64,000 bases of DNA from a virus (IMGVR_UViG_3300033153_006411:1-64000); one strand, 5' to 3'. Positions 18,882 through 27,745 are shown, numbered from the stretch's first letter. Translations and numbers: made by a program. Notes: a model not told the origin generated them from the letters alone.

Positions 18882-19872
18882 AAAATTCATAGCCGACAAC
18901 ATTCAGAAATATGGGCTGGCTGGTAGCAACACACCACACAACGAACCCAAATTTCCGAGGCTTCAGGGAAGCTCCGCTCTCTACTTCTCAAAGAAGAACC
19001 ACTTCGTATGGGGATATAATGGTGACAGTTATACCAACCGCCGTTCGTCCTCGTGTATGTATTATACCGACTATATAAAACAACCATCCACCGGCTCGAT
19101 ATTGTCACTGGATCGCTCGTTGGTGGATATCGCAGAACAAATGAGAAAGTCCATCGGCGAGTGGAACAATGTTATGATTGTCAATCGGGGGAGGTTCGAA
19201 GATTACGCATTCATCGAGGCGTGCAAAGAAGCAAAAGTCAAATTCAATCAAGTTATCTTGAGGTACGGTCGAAAGTGGGCTACTCCCTTTGATATGGTGG
19301 TTCCATTCTCGACTGTACATATCACACCGGAACGGTTGATAGATACCGCACGTGTCGTAGTACCGTGGTTGCGCACCAAATCTATAGATGTCATTCAAGA
19401 CATCGCCATCTCGCGCCTCATGACGGAGGAACGATTAATATATCCAACCCGAATGAGATTCGTAAATCACAACCACGATGGTGAAAAGGTATGTGGTCCC
19501 GCATACTGGGCGTTGTGTGATGCAGAAGAGGATACGGCACTACTACGGTATGATTTCTTTAAGGAGGGGATGACACGCCTTACAACAAATTTAGCCACGT
19601 GGTCACCAGAACTAATAGAGTCACAACTCGATCATCCCGAAATGAAACGTTGCATGACCAGAACCACAGCAAACGCCGATTTAGCCACGGAAAATATGTG
19701 GAAAAGTGTTTCTCCAGAGCCATACGAATTCACGGACAAACCACGTTGGTGGGAAGGAGTTCAGGAAGAAATCAATGAAATGCACGACGGTGGGAAGTAT
19801 AATGAAAAATGGCACACACCAGCACACCGACTACTCGGTTACGGGAGTGCTTCATATGGAACTGTCAAATAA
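18862..19872 (+). CDS. Unknown protein, PP-loop-like relative without the loop
   Basis: 336 residues, GTG start at 18862 overlapping the previous gene. The N-terminal plan (N-H-F-V-W-G-Y-N-G-D followed by a helix and a strand I-V-N-R-G-R-F-E-D) parallels the PP-loop protein at 16765 (N-H-F-A-F-G-Y-K and V-M-F-S-G-G-N-E-S-E), but SGG is replaced by NRG. I infer a non-catalytic or altered relative. Downstream half is unrecognised. Confidence 0.6.
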   Translation: MTERKAEKFIADNIQKYGLAGSNTPHNEPKFPRLQGSSALYFSKKNHFVWGYNGDSYTNRRSSSCMYYTDYIKQPSTGSILSLDRSLVDIAEQMRKSIGEWNNVMIVNRGRFEDYAFIEACKEAKVKFNQVILRYGRKWATPFDMVVPFSTVHITPERLIDTARVVVPWLRTKSIDVIQDIAISRLMTEERLIYPTRMRFVNHNHDGEKVCGPAYWALCDAEEDTALLRYDFFKEGMTRLTTNLATWSPELIESQLDHPEMKRCMTRTTANADLATENMWKSVSPEPYEFTDKPRWWEGVQEEINEMHDGGKYNEKWHTPAHRLLGYGSASYGTVK

Positions 19873-19908
19873 GTACACTTGAACCACCAACTACGAGGAA
19901 CTATATTA

Positions 19909-20709
19909 ATGATTATGGATATACTGTCTGCTGAAGAACCAATTTTTGTGTGTGGTGTTCCCAAATCGGGAACAACTATGGTTGGGCAAATATTAGCCAA
20001 CAACCCCGACCTTCAAACCGATTCTGACATCGTACCGGCTTTGGATTTCATACGTCATGTTGAAAAGACCTATAAAGATTTCTTCTTCTTTAATGAACAA
20101 CCCGGAACCATTTTGGGAGATATGGACAAGTATTGGACAGATAATGATTACAGAGAATGGCACTTACTGAACCTCGAATATTTCAAGAGTATACACTACA
20201 GTTACCGGATGGGTGCGAGACACTGGGGTTCTTCGAGTCCGCTCTGTTATCAGCATACATCACTCTTATGGAAGTGGTTTCCGAAAGCCGTATTCTTAAT
20301 GGTTATGAGAGACCCCAGAGATCAATGGAGTAGTTTCAAACACCTGCACATGCGAAAGGGTGCTGATTCGTGGAAAAGTTTCAACTATTGTCACGTCACC
20401 CTCCCGTCGAGGGGAGATAATCATCCACAAATCAAATTTGTAGAATATCATGAAGTGGTACACAACCCGACAATAGTATTTGATACACTCGGATTATCTG
20501 TCCCAGAAAACTGTACTAAGGGTATGCGTGACATATTTCTCTGCCGTACCCACGGAAATGCCGACATGATTGATGAATTACGTCGCGGCACGGATATGAT
20601 AACATCCCGAATCGGGCGATGGAAACGCGACCTGAACGGGGATGAAATTCGAAGATGTACGGAAGCATTCCCAAAAGAATGTGAATATTACGATAATTTA
20701 GACTTATGA
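19909..20709 (+). CDS. Sulfotransferase
   Basis: 266 residues from ATG 19909 (SD CGAGGAA at 19894). The PAPS-binding 5'-phosphosulfate loop is P-K-S-G-T-T at residues 18-23 and the 3'-phosphate motif is R-D-P-R-D-Q-W-S-S near 132-140. These are the hallmark motifs of sulfotransferase family 1/3 proteins. It would move sulfate from PAPS to a hydroxyl or amine, perhaps on a glycan made by the neighbouring transferases. Confidence 0.85.
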   Translation: MIMDILSAEEPIFVCGVPKSGTTMVGQILANNPDLQTDSDIVPALDFIRHVEKTYKDFFFFNEQPGTILGDMDKYWTDNDYREWHLLNLEYFKSIHYSYRMGARHWGSSSPLCYQHTSLLWKWFPKAVFLMVMRDPRDQWSSFKHLHMRKGADSWKSFNYCHVTLPSRGDNHPQIKFVEYHEVVHNPTIVFDTLGLSVPENCTKGMRDIFLCRTHGNADMIDELRRGTDMITSRIGRWKRDLNGDEIRRCTEAFPKECEYYDNLDL

Positions 20710-22016
20710 ATTTATTGATACCACATGGTAGGACCGCTGACAAATACCTAGTGCAGGCTGCACAGGATATGGATCACTGTGTCCATCTTATGTGCAACCT
20801 TCAAGAGCGCAGCCGACAGAGAGACGTGGGACGGGAATGTCTACCGGATGTATGGGTACCCCTTCCTTCGAGATATGATTTAAAACTCTCCCTCGAAGAT
20901 TATCAAAAATGGTACCACGAGCAAATCCGCACTTACGTAGCAGACCATGATATCCATGCAATACTTCCGTGCTCGTCAATGGATGTTGTCATGGATGAAG
21001 TTGCACAGATCAACGAGGACTTCACGCTACTCGGTGTCACCCCTGAACAAGCAGCATTCTTTAGGGATAAAACCGTTTATCTCCCTGCTATGATAGCAGC
21101 CGGAATTCGGGTACCTGAAATTTATGAAATAGTGGAGCCTAGTGGTGAGCCAGAAAATTACGATATCCCATATCCCTGCATCGCAAAACCCGGACTCGGA
21201 TGTGGAGGTTATGGAATTTTCATCTCAGAAGCCGAATACAACCTTCGGCGGTTTTTTGGTCATTCCGATAACACGGACGGTTTTTCCGAACGCGCTTTCT
21301 TCTACCAAGATAAAGACTTTGCCGGACGCCCCAAATCTTACCGTCACTATGGATACGGGGGTCGATACCTTATCCAAAAATATCTTACCGGACCTTGCAT
21401 CTCCCTATCGGGAACGACTGTCAATGGCGTACCTCAACTCGACTTGGTTTACGACATTGGCATCACAGACCCACCCACCTGTGCTGAAATTAACTTCGGG
21501 TGGCCGAGTATCCATCCTGAAGCCGAAGTCGCCGCTCGACGGCTTGTTGATTCTCTCAGAAAAAATAAACTGGAACCCCCCGATGGGGCGTGGATGGCAG
21601 ACGCCATCCTCCACGAAGGAGAACTCTGGCTCGTAGATTTCTCGGTACGGATGTCAAGCTCCGGTACTAAGATGCTTTACCATACTTGTAACGACCTTTC
21701 TTACCCAACCAATGTTATAAATGCGGCTCTGGGCGAAGAATGGCGAATGATAACCCCCAAACCGGTTATCCCTACCTATTATAGCTTCATCCCCTTCCCG
21801 AAGGGCAAACTTTTAAACATCCGATATCCAGACGCTAGCCAGTTGGAAGAAATCGTGCTTTCGGTTGAGGAAGGTGAGCGTGTTTTTGAAATGCGCAATG
21901 ATGTTCAGGTCGCGGACCGTGGTTGGATCGTGGCAACATCACCGAATGGAACACGTGATGACGCAGAGGATATCGTAAAAACCTTCATTAGTAACGTCCA
22001 GTACGATGTCAATTAG
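20706..22016 (+). CDS. ATP-grasp ligase
   Basis: 436 residues. The N-terminal pre-ATP-grasp region (A-I-L-P-C-S-S-M-D-V, then a D-K segment) is followed by Y-P-C-I-A-K-P-G-L-G-C-G-G-Y-G-I, the ATP-grasp lysine and glycine loop near residue 160, and by L-W-L-V-D-F-S-V-R-M-S, the C-terminal metal-binding acidic strand. ATP-grasp enzymes join a carboxylate to an amine or thiol through an acylphosphate. Overlaps the sulfotransferase stop by 4 bases. Confidence 0.8.
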   Translation: MNLLIPHGRTADKYLVQAAQDMDHCVHLMCNLQERSRQRDVGRECLPDVWVPLPSRYDLKLSLEDYQKWYHEQIRTYVADHDIHAILPCSSMDVVMDEVAQINEDFTLLGVTPEQAAFFRDKTVYLPAMIAAGIRVPEIYEIVEPSGEPENYDIPYPCIAKPGLGCGGYGIFISEAEYNLRRFFGHSDNTDGFSERAFFYQDKDFAGRPKSYRHYGYGGRYLIQKYLTGPCISLSGTTVNGVPQLDLVYDIGITDPPTCAEINFGWPSIHPEAEVAARRLVDSLRKNKLEPPDGAWMADAILHEGELWLVDFSVRMSSSGTKMLYHTCNDLSYPTNVINAALGEEWRMITPKPVIPTYYSFIPFPKGKLLNIRYPDASQLEEIVLSVEEGERVFEMRNDVQVADRGWIVATSPNGTRDDAEDIVKTFISNVQYDVN

Positions 22017-22019
22017 TAG

Positions 22020-22025
22020 TAAATA
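22020..22025 (+). promoter_or_regulatory. T4-type late promoter box
   Basis: TAAATA (context AGTAAATA) is 43 bases before ATG 22068, in the gap after the ATP-grasp gene. Confidence 0.4.
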
Positions 22026-22067
22026 TCAACAACCATACCATATAGAGTAAATTTAGAGGAATTAACA

Positions 22068-22376
22068 ATGTTCATGACAGTTTCCAGATTCGCCCGAAAG
22101 AACGCGGAGCCGTGCACGCAGGCAGACATCGACACCATCATACCGGCTATGCCATCCCGCGTTGCGTATAAAGCGACATTCGATGGATTACAGACGGCGG
22201 GTGATGTCATTTATCGTTCTGGTTCTATTAATGGTGCCAATGAGATTGAGACAGTAACGCTATACCGCACCCAACAGGATTATGATACTTTCAAAATCGC
22301 TCCAGAATTGTTGGCATTTAAAAACGAACTTCTGATAATTTACAATTTAGTAGCTATTACAGAGGAAGTGATTTAA
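22068..22376 (+). CDS. Small unknown protein
   Basis: 102 residues with AGAGGAATTAAC before ATG 22068. Alpha/beta with no motif recognised. It is preceded by a late-type box, which could mark it as a late gene in an otherwise enzyme-coding block. Confidence 0.7.
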   Translation: MFMTVSRFARKNAEPCTQADIDTIIPAMPSRVAYKATFDGLQTAGDVIYRSGSINGANEIETVTLYRTQQDYDTFKIAPELLAFKNELLIIYNLVAITEEVI

Positions 22377-22395
22377 TCACGATTGTGGAATACTG

Positions 22396-22947
22396 ATGTA
22401 TCCGTATATTGAATTTTTTGATTCAGAAGAAATAGGATATACAGAAGATATGCGAGAGAATCTTCTCGCAGTCGCAAAGGGGTTAACCGGCTTCGCACAG
22501 TATGAAAGTCTAGATGGTACGATTATCCAGCTAGAGCATCGGGCGACCCCCTTCGTCGAGTTCGAAATTACGAAGGCAATGCGCAACCTCATTCAACCAC
22601 AAGTTCCGGTCACCGCCGCAACATTCCTCAAACTTAATCCCGGAACCCATGTCCCTATCCATCTTGATAATCATTTATTGCGATCTACCGTATTGAGCTT
22701 CCCACTAACGCCAGAACCAGAACACTTTGCTCCGACCTTGTTTTATGAGAATGAGAGTAGTACGATACCGATTGAAGTAGGTCACTGGCACGGTCGCCCG
22801 GGCGCAATAAACACCAGAGAATACCATGCCGCTTATAATAATAGATACACGCGGATCAAGTTCCAATTATGTTTTGAAATGATGTTGGATGAATTCATGA
22901 CACTTTACCACAGCGGGGAACTTTTCCGTACACAATTAGGCAATTAA
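22396..22947 (+). CDS. 2-oxoglutarate/Fe oxygenase-like protein
   Basis: 183 residues. F-L-K-L-N-P-G-T-H-V-P-I-H-L-D-N gives an HxD pair near residue 92-94; a later R-E-Y-H-A-A-Y-N-N supplies a distal His, followed by R-I-K-F-Q-L, in the order of the double-stranded beta-helix oxygenases. More divergent than the 18201, 23569 and 25024 proteins. Substrate unknown. Confidence 0.6.
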   Translation: MYPYIEFFDSEEIGYTEDMRENLLAVAKGLTGFAQYESLDGTIIQLEHRATPFVEFEITKAMRNLIQPQVPVTAATFLKLNPGTHVPIHLDNHLLRSTVLSFPLTPEPEHFAPTLFYENESSTIPIEVGHWHGRPGAINTREYHAAYNNRYTRIKFQLCFEMMLDEFMTLYHSGELFRTQLGN

Positions 22948-23568
22948 ATGGAACACTCGTTTCAACAGCAAGTCATAGATTATGAAGGAGTCCGATTTAA
23001 CATCAGACCCCTTGAGTCATCCGATTTCAAAGAATACACACGAGTTGTAGGCACGCAAAAGGGAATCATGGAGCGCAGTCGTGGGTTGGATATTACCGAC
23101 TTCTTGTCTGAGTTTCAACAGCGCAGTAGTGGTAGAAACATACTCGTTGGTGCCTTCACTGATGAGGGTATTCTTAGATCGTGCGTGGGTATGTTCTTCT
23201 GGGACAAATTACCCGGAGTAACAGATCACACGATGGTAGTAGATCATTCCTACGCACCCCTTTTCAATCCGAAGAAAAGTGGACAATTACATATCATCAA
23301 AAGCCTACATCAGTATTGTGAATCCCAAGATCGCTATTATCACTATTGTGTTAAACATGCCGGACACATGAAAGCCGAATTGAAGATGTGGGACAAATAC
23401 ACCGATGAGTTTTTCAATAGATATGAACGGTATATTGAGTGTATTGTTCCAGCCGGAACACGTCCATCATGGGATAGTTATTGGGGTATCATGGGGAGAA
23501 TAACTTATCCCTATGATATAGCCATACACTCAGTTAGACTTAAGCAAGAATACCGGAACTACGCCTGA
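22948..23568 (+). CDS. Unknown protein, possibly acyltransferase-like
   Basis: 206 residues, starting directly at the previous stop. The opening F-N-I-R-P-L-E-S-S-D-F-K-E-Y and the strand L-V-G-A-F-T-D-E-G-I-L-R-S-C-V-G are reminiscent of the GNAT fold, but no clear acetyl-CoA loop is visible. It is the last plus-strand gene before a convergent minus-strand operon; its stop touches the stop of the next gene. Confidence 0.55.
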   Translation: MEHSFQQQVIDYEGVRFNIRPLESSDFKEYTRVVGTQKGIMERSRGLDITDFLSEFQQRSSGRNILVGAFTDEGILRSCVGMFFWDKLPGVTDHTMVVDHSYAPLFNPKKSGQLHIIKSLHQYCESQDRYYHYCVKHAGHMKAELKMWDKYTDEFFNRYERYIECIVPAGTRPSWDSYWGIMGRITYPYDIAIHSVRLKQEYRNYA

Positions 23569-24249
23569 TTAAAGAAAGGTTTTCAGATCGTCGTATAATA
23601 CTTCGGTAATTAGTACAACTCGTGGTTTCGCTGACGCGGTGTTGAGAACCCTATGATTCCATGCGGTATTAAGAAACCACATATCGCCGGAAGCTATATG
23701 TATTGATGATTCCTCTCCCCGCCTTCTGAATTCAAAACTCGAATCGTCCATATCAACTCCTATTTGAACCCTGCATATAACTGATGTGTTCAGATCAATA
23801 TGCCATGGTATCTCAGCACCGGGAGGAGTAATAGTGAGCCGTGTTTGGTAAACGGAGCCAAACATACCCTCAAGATATTTTTGGATTTCGCTGGTTCCGT
23901 CTCTCCAGTCGGTGTAGCTAATTTCTCCATCTTGATCGGTGTCTGACGCTTGTTGTTGAAGGAGCAGCAGTTTGTAATTGTCGGGCACCATATTGGCTAA
24001 CCTACAATTTTCTTTTCTGGAGATTTTGTACCTGTCCGTATTAAAATCACTAGGAGCGCCACTGGTTGCGATTTCTCGCGCTTGCTCCAGAACCGCTTCA
24101 GGAATGCCGTGGTCTAATTTAACATAGGTTGGTAAATCGTTTCGCCCCGGTCCGTTGATTCCCTTTACGTGGTTCCGGTTCAGTGATTTATTTTCTATTG
24201 CTTGCTTGGTGTGTTTGTCATCAAAGCGAATATCGTGATGGCCTGCCAT
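23569..24249 (-). CDS. 2-oxoglutarate/Fe(II) oxygenase-like (Asp/Asn hydroxylase type)
   Basis: 226 residues, SD AGAGGA 7 bases before its ATG. P-P-G-A-E-I-P-W-H-I-D-L-N-T carries the HxD pair; the distal His is in T-A-W-N-H-R-V-L-N and an Arg follows in K-P-R-V-V-L-I-T. Paralogous to the 25024-25701 protein; both share an N-terminal N-G-P-x-R-x-x-L-P-T segment. The two flank a desaturase gene in one minus-strand operon. Confidence 0.75.
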   Translation of the reverse strand: MAGHHDIRFDDKHTKQAIENKSLNRNHVKGINGPGRNDLPTYVKLDHGIPEAVLEQAREIATSGAPSDFNTDRYKISRKENCRLANMVPDNYKLLLLQQQASDTDQDGEISYTDWRDGTSEIQKYLEGMFGSVYQTRLTITPPGAEIPWHIDLNTSVICRVQIGVDMDDSSFEFRRRGEESSIHIASGDMWFLNTAWNHRVLNTASAKPRVVLITEVLYDDLKTFL

Positions 24250-24262
24250 GAGTTTGTCCTCT

Positions 24263-25036
24263 TTAGTCAGATCGTTGGGTTTTCATTAAACCAAATGTTT
24301 CTAGGGTTCGGGCTCCAATATCAAGTTCCCACCATTTGAAACCGTTTCTATACCGATTTGGGTACTTATGATGGTTGTTGTGCCAACCTTCACCCGGAGC
24401 GAGCATGTTCACCCACCAGTTATTGGTACTAGAGTCCGCTGGTCTGAGGTCATAAGTTCGGTATCCAAACATATGACTGATAGCGTTGACGTGGCTATAT
24501 GCATGAAATGCAAAAACCGCAGGTAGACAATAACCAAATACCATCAATAATGGATCGATCAAGAATAACAATCCCGCCCATGCGAACAGTATCTTGAAGT
24601 AGTGTTGTTGGCAGAACCTAACATGAGGGTTCTTCATTAAATCCCGAACCATTCCCTTTGGAATTTCAAATGGGTTCCATAGATGGAAGTACGCTCGCAC
24701 ACCACCAAGGATTTTTGGCGAGTGTGGGTCTTTCTCGGTATCACAATACGCGTGATGTAAACGATGGGTACCAGCCCACCCCATTGGCGTTCCGCCAGTA
24801 GCCAAACACCCACTGTAGATCATCAGAACCTCAAACCACTTGTATGTGGTGAAACTCTTGTGGGCGAGATAGCGATGAAAACCAACACTGATACCGATTG
24901 ATCCGATAACACAGTACCAGAATGCATATCCAGCAGCCCACATCCACCATGACCCATATATGAATGCGGGAATTAATGCAAGGTGATTCAGTATGTGAAG
25001 AATTCGTAGTTTGTTTGAAAAGTTTAGCTCAGGCAT
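24263..25036 (-). CDS. Fatty acid desaturase (acyl-CoA delta-9 type)
   Basis: 257 residues. All three histidine boxes for the di-iron centre are present: H-R-Y-L-A-H (residues 54-59), H-R-L-H-H (91-95) and E-G-W-H-N-N-H-H near residue 220. Hydrophobic segments near 20-55, 70-85 and 160-185 fit a membrane enzyme. It would introduce a double bond into a saturated acyl chain, so it may alter host membrane lipid during infection. A desaturase is rare in phages. It is translationally close to two oxygenase-like genes. Confidence 0.9.
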   Translation of the reverse strand: MPELNFSNKLRILHILNHLALIPAFIYGSWWMWAAGYAFWYCVIGSIGISVGFHRYLAHKSFTTYKWFEVLMIYSGCLATGGTPMGWAGTHRLHHAYCDTEKDPHSPKILGGVRAYFHLWNPFEIPKGMVRDLMKNPHVRFCQQHYFKILFAWAGLLFLIDPLLMVFGYCLPAVFAFHAYSHVNAISHMFGYRTYDLRPADSSTNNWWVNMLAPGEGWHNNHHKYPNRYRNGFKWWELDIGARTLETFGLMKTQRSD

Positions 25037-25701
25037 GGCACCATATCCTCGATAGCATTATAGAAGCAGCCCGTAATAATAACGATACGGGGCTCGTCAC
25101 TCAGCACCTCAACACAGTGGTTGTATCCGGTATTTTTAAACCATACTTCCCCGGGCTTCATGACCTGTGTTTCGATTACCCCACAGCGTTCAATTTTGAA
25201 TTCTTGCACCCCTTGTATCATGATGCTTGCACGACACGCATAGTTGGTATTGGTATCGATATGCCAACCGACCGTTCCCTTCGGTGGGGCAATTGCGATG
25301 CGTGATCGAAAGTGGGGGTTGACGAATTGATTAATCAACGGCCCGAAACGGGGTTCTTGATAGTTTTGGTATTCCCACTCATCTGGAACTTCGTCTGCGC
25401 CCTCGGGGCGATCTCCGGTGGTCTGAAGTAGAAGTTGCCTGTAGGCAGGGAGACTTTGATGAAAAAAATCTTTTAACATACAGGCTTGTGCGATTTCATA
25501 AACGTCTGAATTATTAACATCGCTATAATCGTCGGGGTGACTCGCGATTCGCGTCATGACTAATTCCTTTAAGGCAAGGAAGGAAGTTTCGTCATATTCC
25601 CCAAGTTGTTGGAAGGTGGGTAACAACTTTCTGTCGGGTCCGTTGTTTCCGTGACACCGTGCTCTCATACGATGTTTATCTTGAAGTGCATATTGGCTCA
25701 T
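25024..25701 (-). CDS. 2-oxoglutarate/Fe(II) oxygenase-like (Asp/Asn hydroxylase type)
   Basis: 225 residues. P-P-K-G-T-V-G-W-H-I-D-T-N-T carries the HxD pair; the distal His lies in T-G-Y-N-H-C-V-E-V, followed by P-R-I-V-I-I-T-G. ATG 25701 is preferred because GGAG lies 9 bases upstream and the promoter at 25726-25754 would start transcription near 25719, making starts at 25725 or 25719 leaderless. Overlaps the desaturase by 13 bases. Confidence 0.75.
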   Translation of the reverse strand: MSQYALQDKHRMRARCHGNNGPDRKLLPTFQQLGEYDETSFLALKELVMTRIASHPDDYSDVNNSDVYEIAQACMLKDFFHQSLPAYRQLLLQTTGDRPEGADEVPDEWEYQNYQEPRFGPLINQFVNPHFRSRIAIAPPKGTVGWHIDTNTNYACRASIMIQGVQEFKIERCGVIETQVMKPGEVWFKNTGYNHCVEVLSDEPRIVIITGCFYNAIEDMVPCLS

Positions 25702-25725
25702 ATTTGTGTTCTCCGCCATAATCAC

Positions 25726-25754
25726 AATATATACCGTCGCAGTATAAGTGTCAA
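25726..25754 (-). promoter_or_regulatory. Host-type sigma70 promoter for minus-strand operon
   Basis: On the minus strand TTGACA (25754-25749), a 17-base spacer and TATATT (25731-25726) form a consensus promoter for the oxygenase-desaturase-oxygenase operon. Confidence 0.65.
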
Positions 25755-25770
25755 GGCTTTCAGGTATTAA

Positions 25771-25786
25771 TATTTATCAGTAAATA
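25771..25786. promoter_or_regulatory. Back-to-back T4-type late boxes
   Basis: TATTTATCAGTAAATA holds one late box on each strand separated by four bases. The plus-strand box (25781-25786) ends 23 bases before ATG 25809. The minus-strand box lies upstream of the oxygenase-desaturase operon. Confidence 0.45.
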
Positions 25787-25808
25787 CACTGATAACGAGG
25801 AGCTTACC

Positions 25809-27113
25809 ATGACCAATATCGACTTACAAGTAGCATTAATGGAATCCGGTCGCATGAATCTCATGCATTTACCGTCGGGAGCCATTTCGTGGTTGTGGGA
25901 TCGTCCGACAAAACAAATTGATGCTGCCGAGTCCCTAGCGGTCGCAGCCAATGCACACGGCAACCCCGTGGTGGATGCTTCATTGTTAAAAGCTGACCAG
26001 AATGTGTTACTGATAAAATGCGAAGGAGGTGAGTCTTTTCGAATATACCCTGATGGCGGCTTTTCCCACAATGATTCACCCATGGATATCGGGGGTTGTT
26101 CGTCTGTGCTTCAAGGTATGCAGCAGGATGAGTGCCCAATGGACGACAACGGACACCAAATGCCTATGGATATGCCTATGGATATGCCTATGGATATGCC
26201 TATGGATATGCCTATGGATATGCCTATGGATATGCCTATGGTGATGGGTGAGTCCGACGAATTTAAGCCATTCGAATTAACAACATACCGGACGGATGGT
26301 GATGTATGGATAACCGGATACAATGATCTGAAGGCTGCTATATCTTTCGGCAAAGGAGAAATGGGTGATGGCGAAACCGTGGGATTTACAGTAACCGCCC
26401 CAACCAAAAATGCCTTTTCAAAACCAGAAATGTACCATCAGGAAGGCGAGGTGGCCGAGGATGCCGGTAATGATGAGCACATGGACGCAGAGGCTCCTGA
26501 GAGCGGCGTAGCGACGCCCATTGGTATGACCAACCTAGCAGGCGAACCAACCATGGACGAGGCTGACGGGGCTGGTGGTGGCTTCTCAATGGGTTCTGGC
26601 TCTGGTGCACCATACGTTGGTGACATGGCAATGGATGCTGACCCAGAACTTGAAAATCTGGTAACATCTCGTGGACTTGGTGAAGCCAGTGTTCATATGT
26701 TTCGTAACGAGAGTGACGAAGCCCTGAGCGCCCTCGCTGAAGCATTAGGTATGGATGAGTATGACCCATCGGACGATATGGTAGATGTTGAGAATATCAA
26801 TCTGGAAGTTTATGACGAATCTACCGATTCATATCAGGAATTTCCTGTCTCCGTTGAGTGGAACGTAGAACCAACTGAATACGAGGGTCAATATCTATTC
26901 TACCAAGGTAGTGCGGACGTGGAAAGTATCAACCTAGTTAACCCAATTCGGGTCAACGGGAAGGTATACCGGCAGATGGATGATGAATTGGCGGCTCTTA
27001 TTTTACAAACGTATAACACGAAAGAGACATCGTTATCGGATTACATTGCTGACCAATATGCTCACAAAATCGACATACCTCAGCACAAGTACCCAGACTC
27101 ATCACGTAATTAA
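25809..27113 (+). CDS. Acidic late protein with MPMD tandem repeats
   Basis: 434 residues, strongly acidic (many Asp, Glu, Gly, Met). Residues 118-145 are seven 4-residue repeats (MPMD six times, then MPMV). The flanking regions W-I-T-G-Y-N-D-L-K and the C-terminal third look folded; the middle is low complexity. The late box at 25781 and SD CGAGG support late expression and a virion or assembly role, but no family is recognised. Its stop overlaps the convergent dCMP deaminase stop by 4 bases. Confidence 0.8.
   Translation: MTNIDLQVALMESGRMNLMHLPSGAISWLWDRPTKQIDAAESLAVAANAHGNPVVDASLLKADQNVLLIKCEGGESFRIYPDGGFSHNDSPMDIGGCSSVLQGMQQDECPMDDNGHQMPMDMPMDMPMDMPMDMPMDMPMDMPMVMGESDEFKPFELTTYRTDGDVWITGYNDLKAAISFGKGEMGDGETVGFTVTAPTKNAFSKPEMYHQEGEVAEDAGNDEHMDAEAPESGVATPIGMTNLAGEPTMDEADGAGGGFSMGSGSGAPYVGDMAMDADPELENLVTSRGLGEASVHMFRNESDEALSALAEALGMDEYDPSDDMVDVENINLEVYDESTDSYQEFPVSVEWNVEPTEYEGQYLFYQGSADVESINLVNPIRVNGKVYRQMDDELAALILQTYNTKETSLSDYIADQYAHKIDIPQHKYPDSSRN
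26160..26243 (+). repeat. 12-bp tandem repeat coding MPMD
   Basis: Six identical 12-base units (ATGCCTATGGAT) plus a seventh variant ending GTG. Because the unit is a multiple of three, slippage changes the protein by four residues without a frameshift. Confidence 0.95.
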
Positions 27114-27655
27114 TTAACCTCGACAGGAAGTCCCTGACTGAGGTCGTAATATTTGCCTGACCAAAAACCAAATTGACCCTTCCGAATGCGACCTTTCCAC
27201 CAGCGGAACTTAACTCCGGCTTCTTCAAATATTCCCAGAACTTCATCATGGTCAGCATCCCATACGGCATCGTCATTGCGTGACATCTTGAATGCCATCT
27301 GACCCTCCGCGTGAACGATGATTTCGGAGATTCCCGATTGAATCACCCCACGAGCGCAGGGCGTACATGGTAACCAATTAATGTAGAGTTTGGCACCAAG
27401 GCAACTCGTACCCTTGCGTCCTGCGTTGTATATCGCATTACGCTCGGCATGCTCGAAGTATTGATATTTCAGCGGGCGCTGTTGTCTTTCAAGAGTATCC
27501 TCGATCCCTCGTGGGTACCCGTTGTAGCCGAAACTGATTGGCGTGTTGTCTTGGTCAGCTATATAACAACCTGAGTGTGTACTTTCGTCGGGGCTGCGAT
27601 CTGCAACCTCGTAGCACATGTTCATGTACATTTGATCCCACGATGGTCTGTCCAT
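27110..27655 (-). CDS. dCMP deaminase
   Basis: 181 residues from ATG 27655. The zinc site is H-A-E at residues 69-71 and P-C-x-x-C at 97-100 (L-P-C-T-P-C), as in deoxycytidylate deaminases (T4 gene cd type). It converts dCMP to dUMP to feed dTMP synthesis. Upstream open frame to 27838 is not used, because it would run through the promoter of the divergent kinase gene. SD is weak (GGAA). Confidence 0.85.
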   Translation of the reverse strand: MDRPSWDQMYMNMCYEVADRSPDESTHSGCYIADQDNTPISFGYNGYPRGIEDTLERQQRPLKYQYFEHAERNAIYNAGRKGTSCLGAKLYINWLPCTPCARGVIQSGISEIIVHAEGQMAFKMSRNDDAVWDADHDEVLGIFEEAGVKFRWWKGRIRKGQFGFWSGKYYDLSQGLPVEVN

Positions 27656-27716
27656 TTCGAATTCCAAGTTTGGTGTATAAACACATATAGTATCGTTTGT
27701 GGCACCGGTCAAGTGA

Positions 27717-27745
27717 TTGACAGACCGCCGTGTGGGTGTTATAGT
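27717..27745 (+). promoter_or_regulatory. Host-type sigma70 promoter
   Basis: TTGACA at 27717-27722, 17-base spacer, TATAGT at 27740-27745, 24 bases before ATG 27769 of the kinase-phosphatase gene. Confidence 0.7.
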
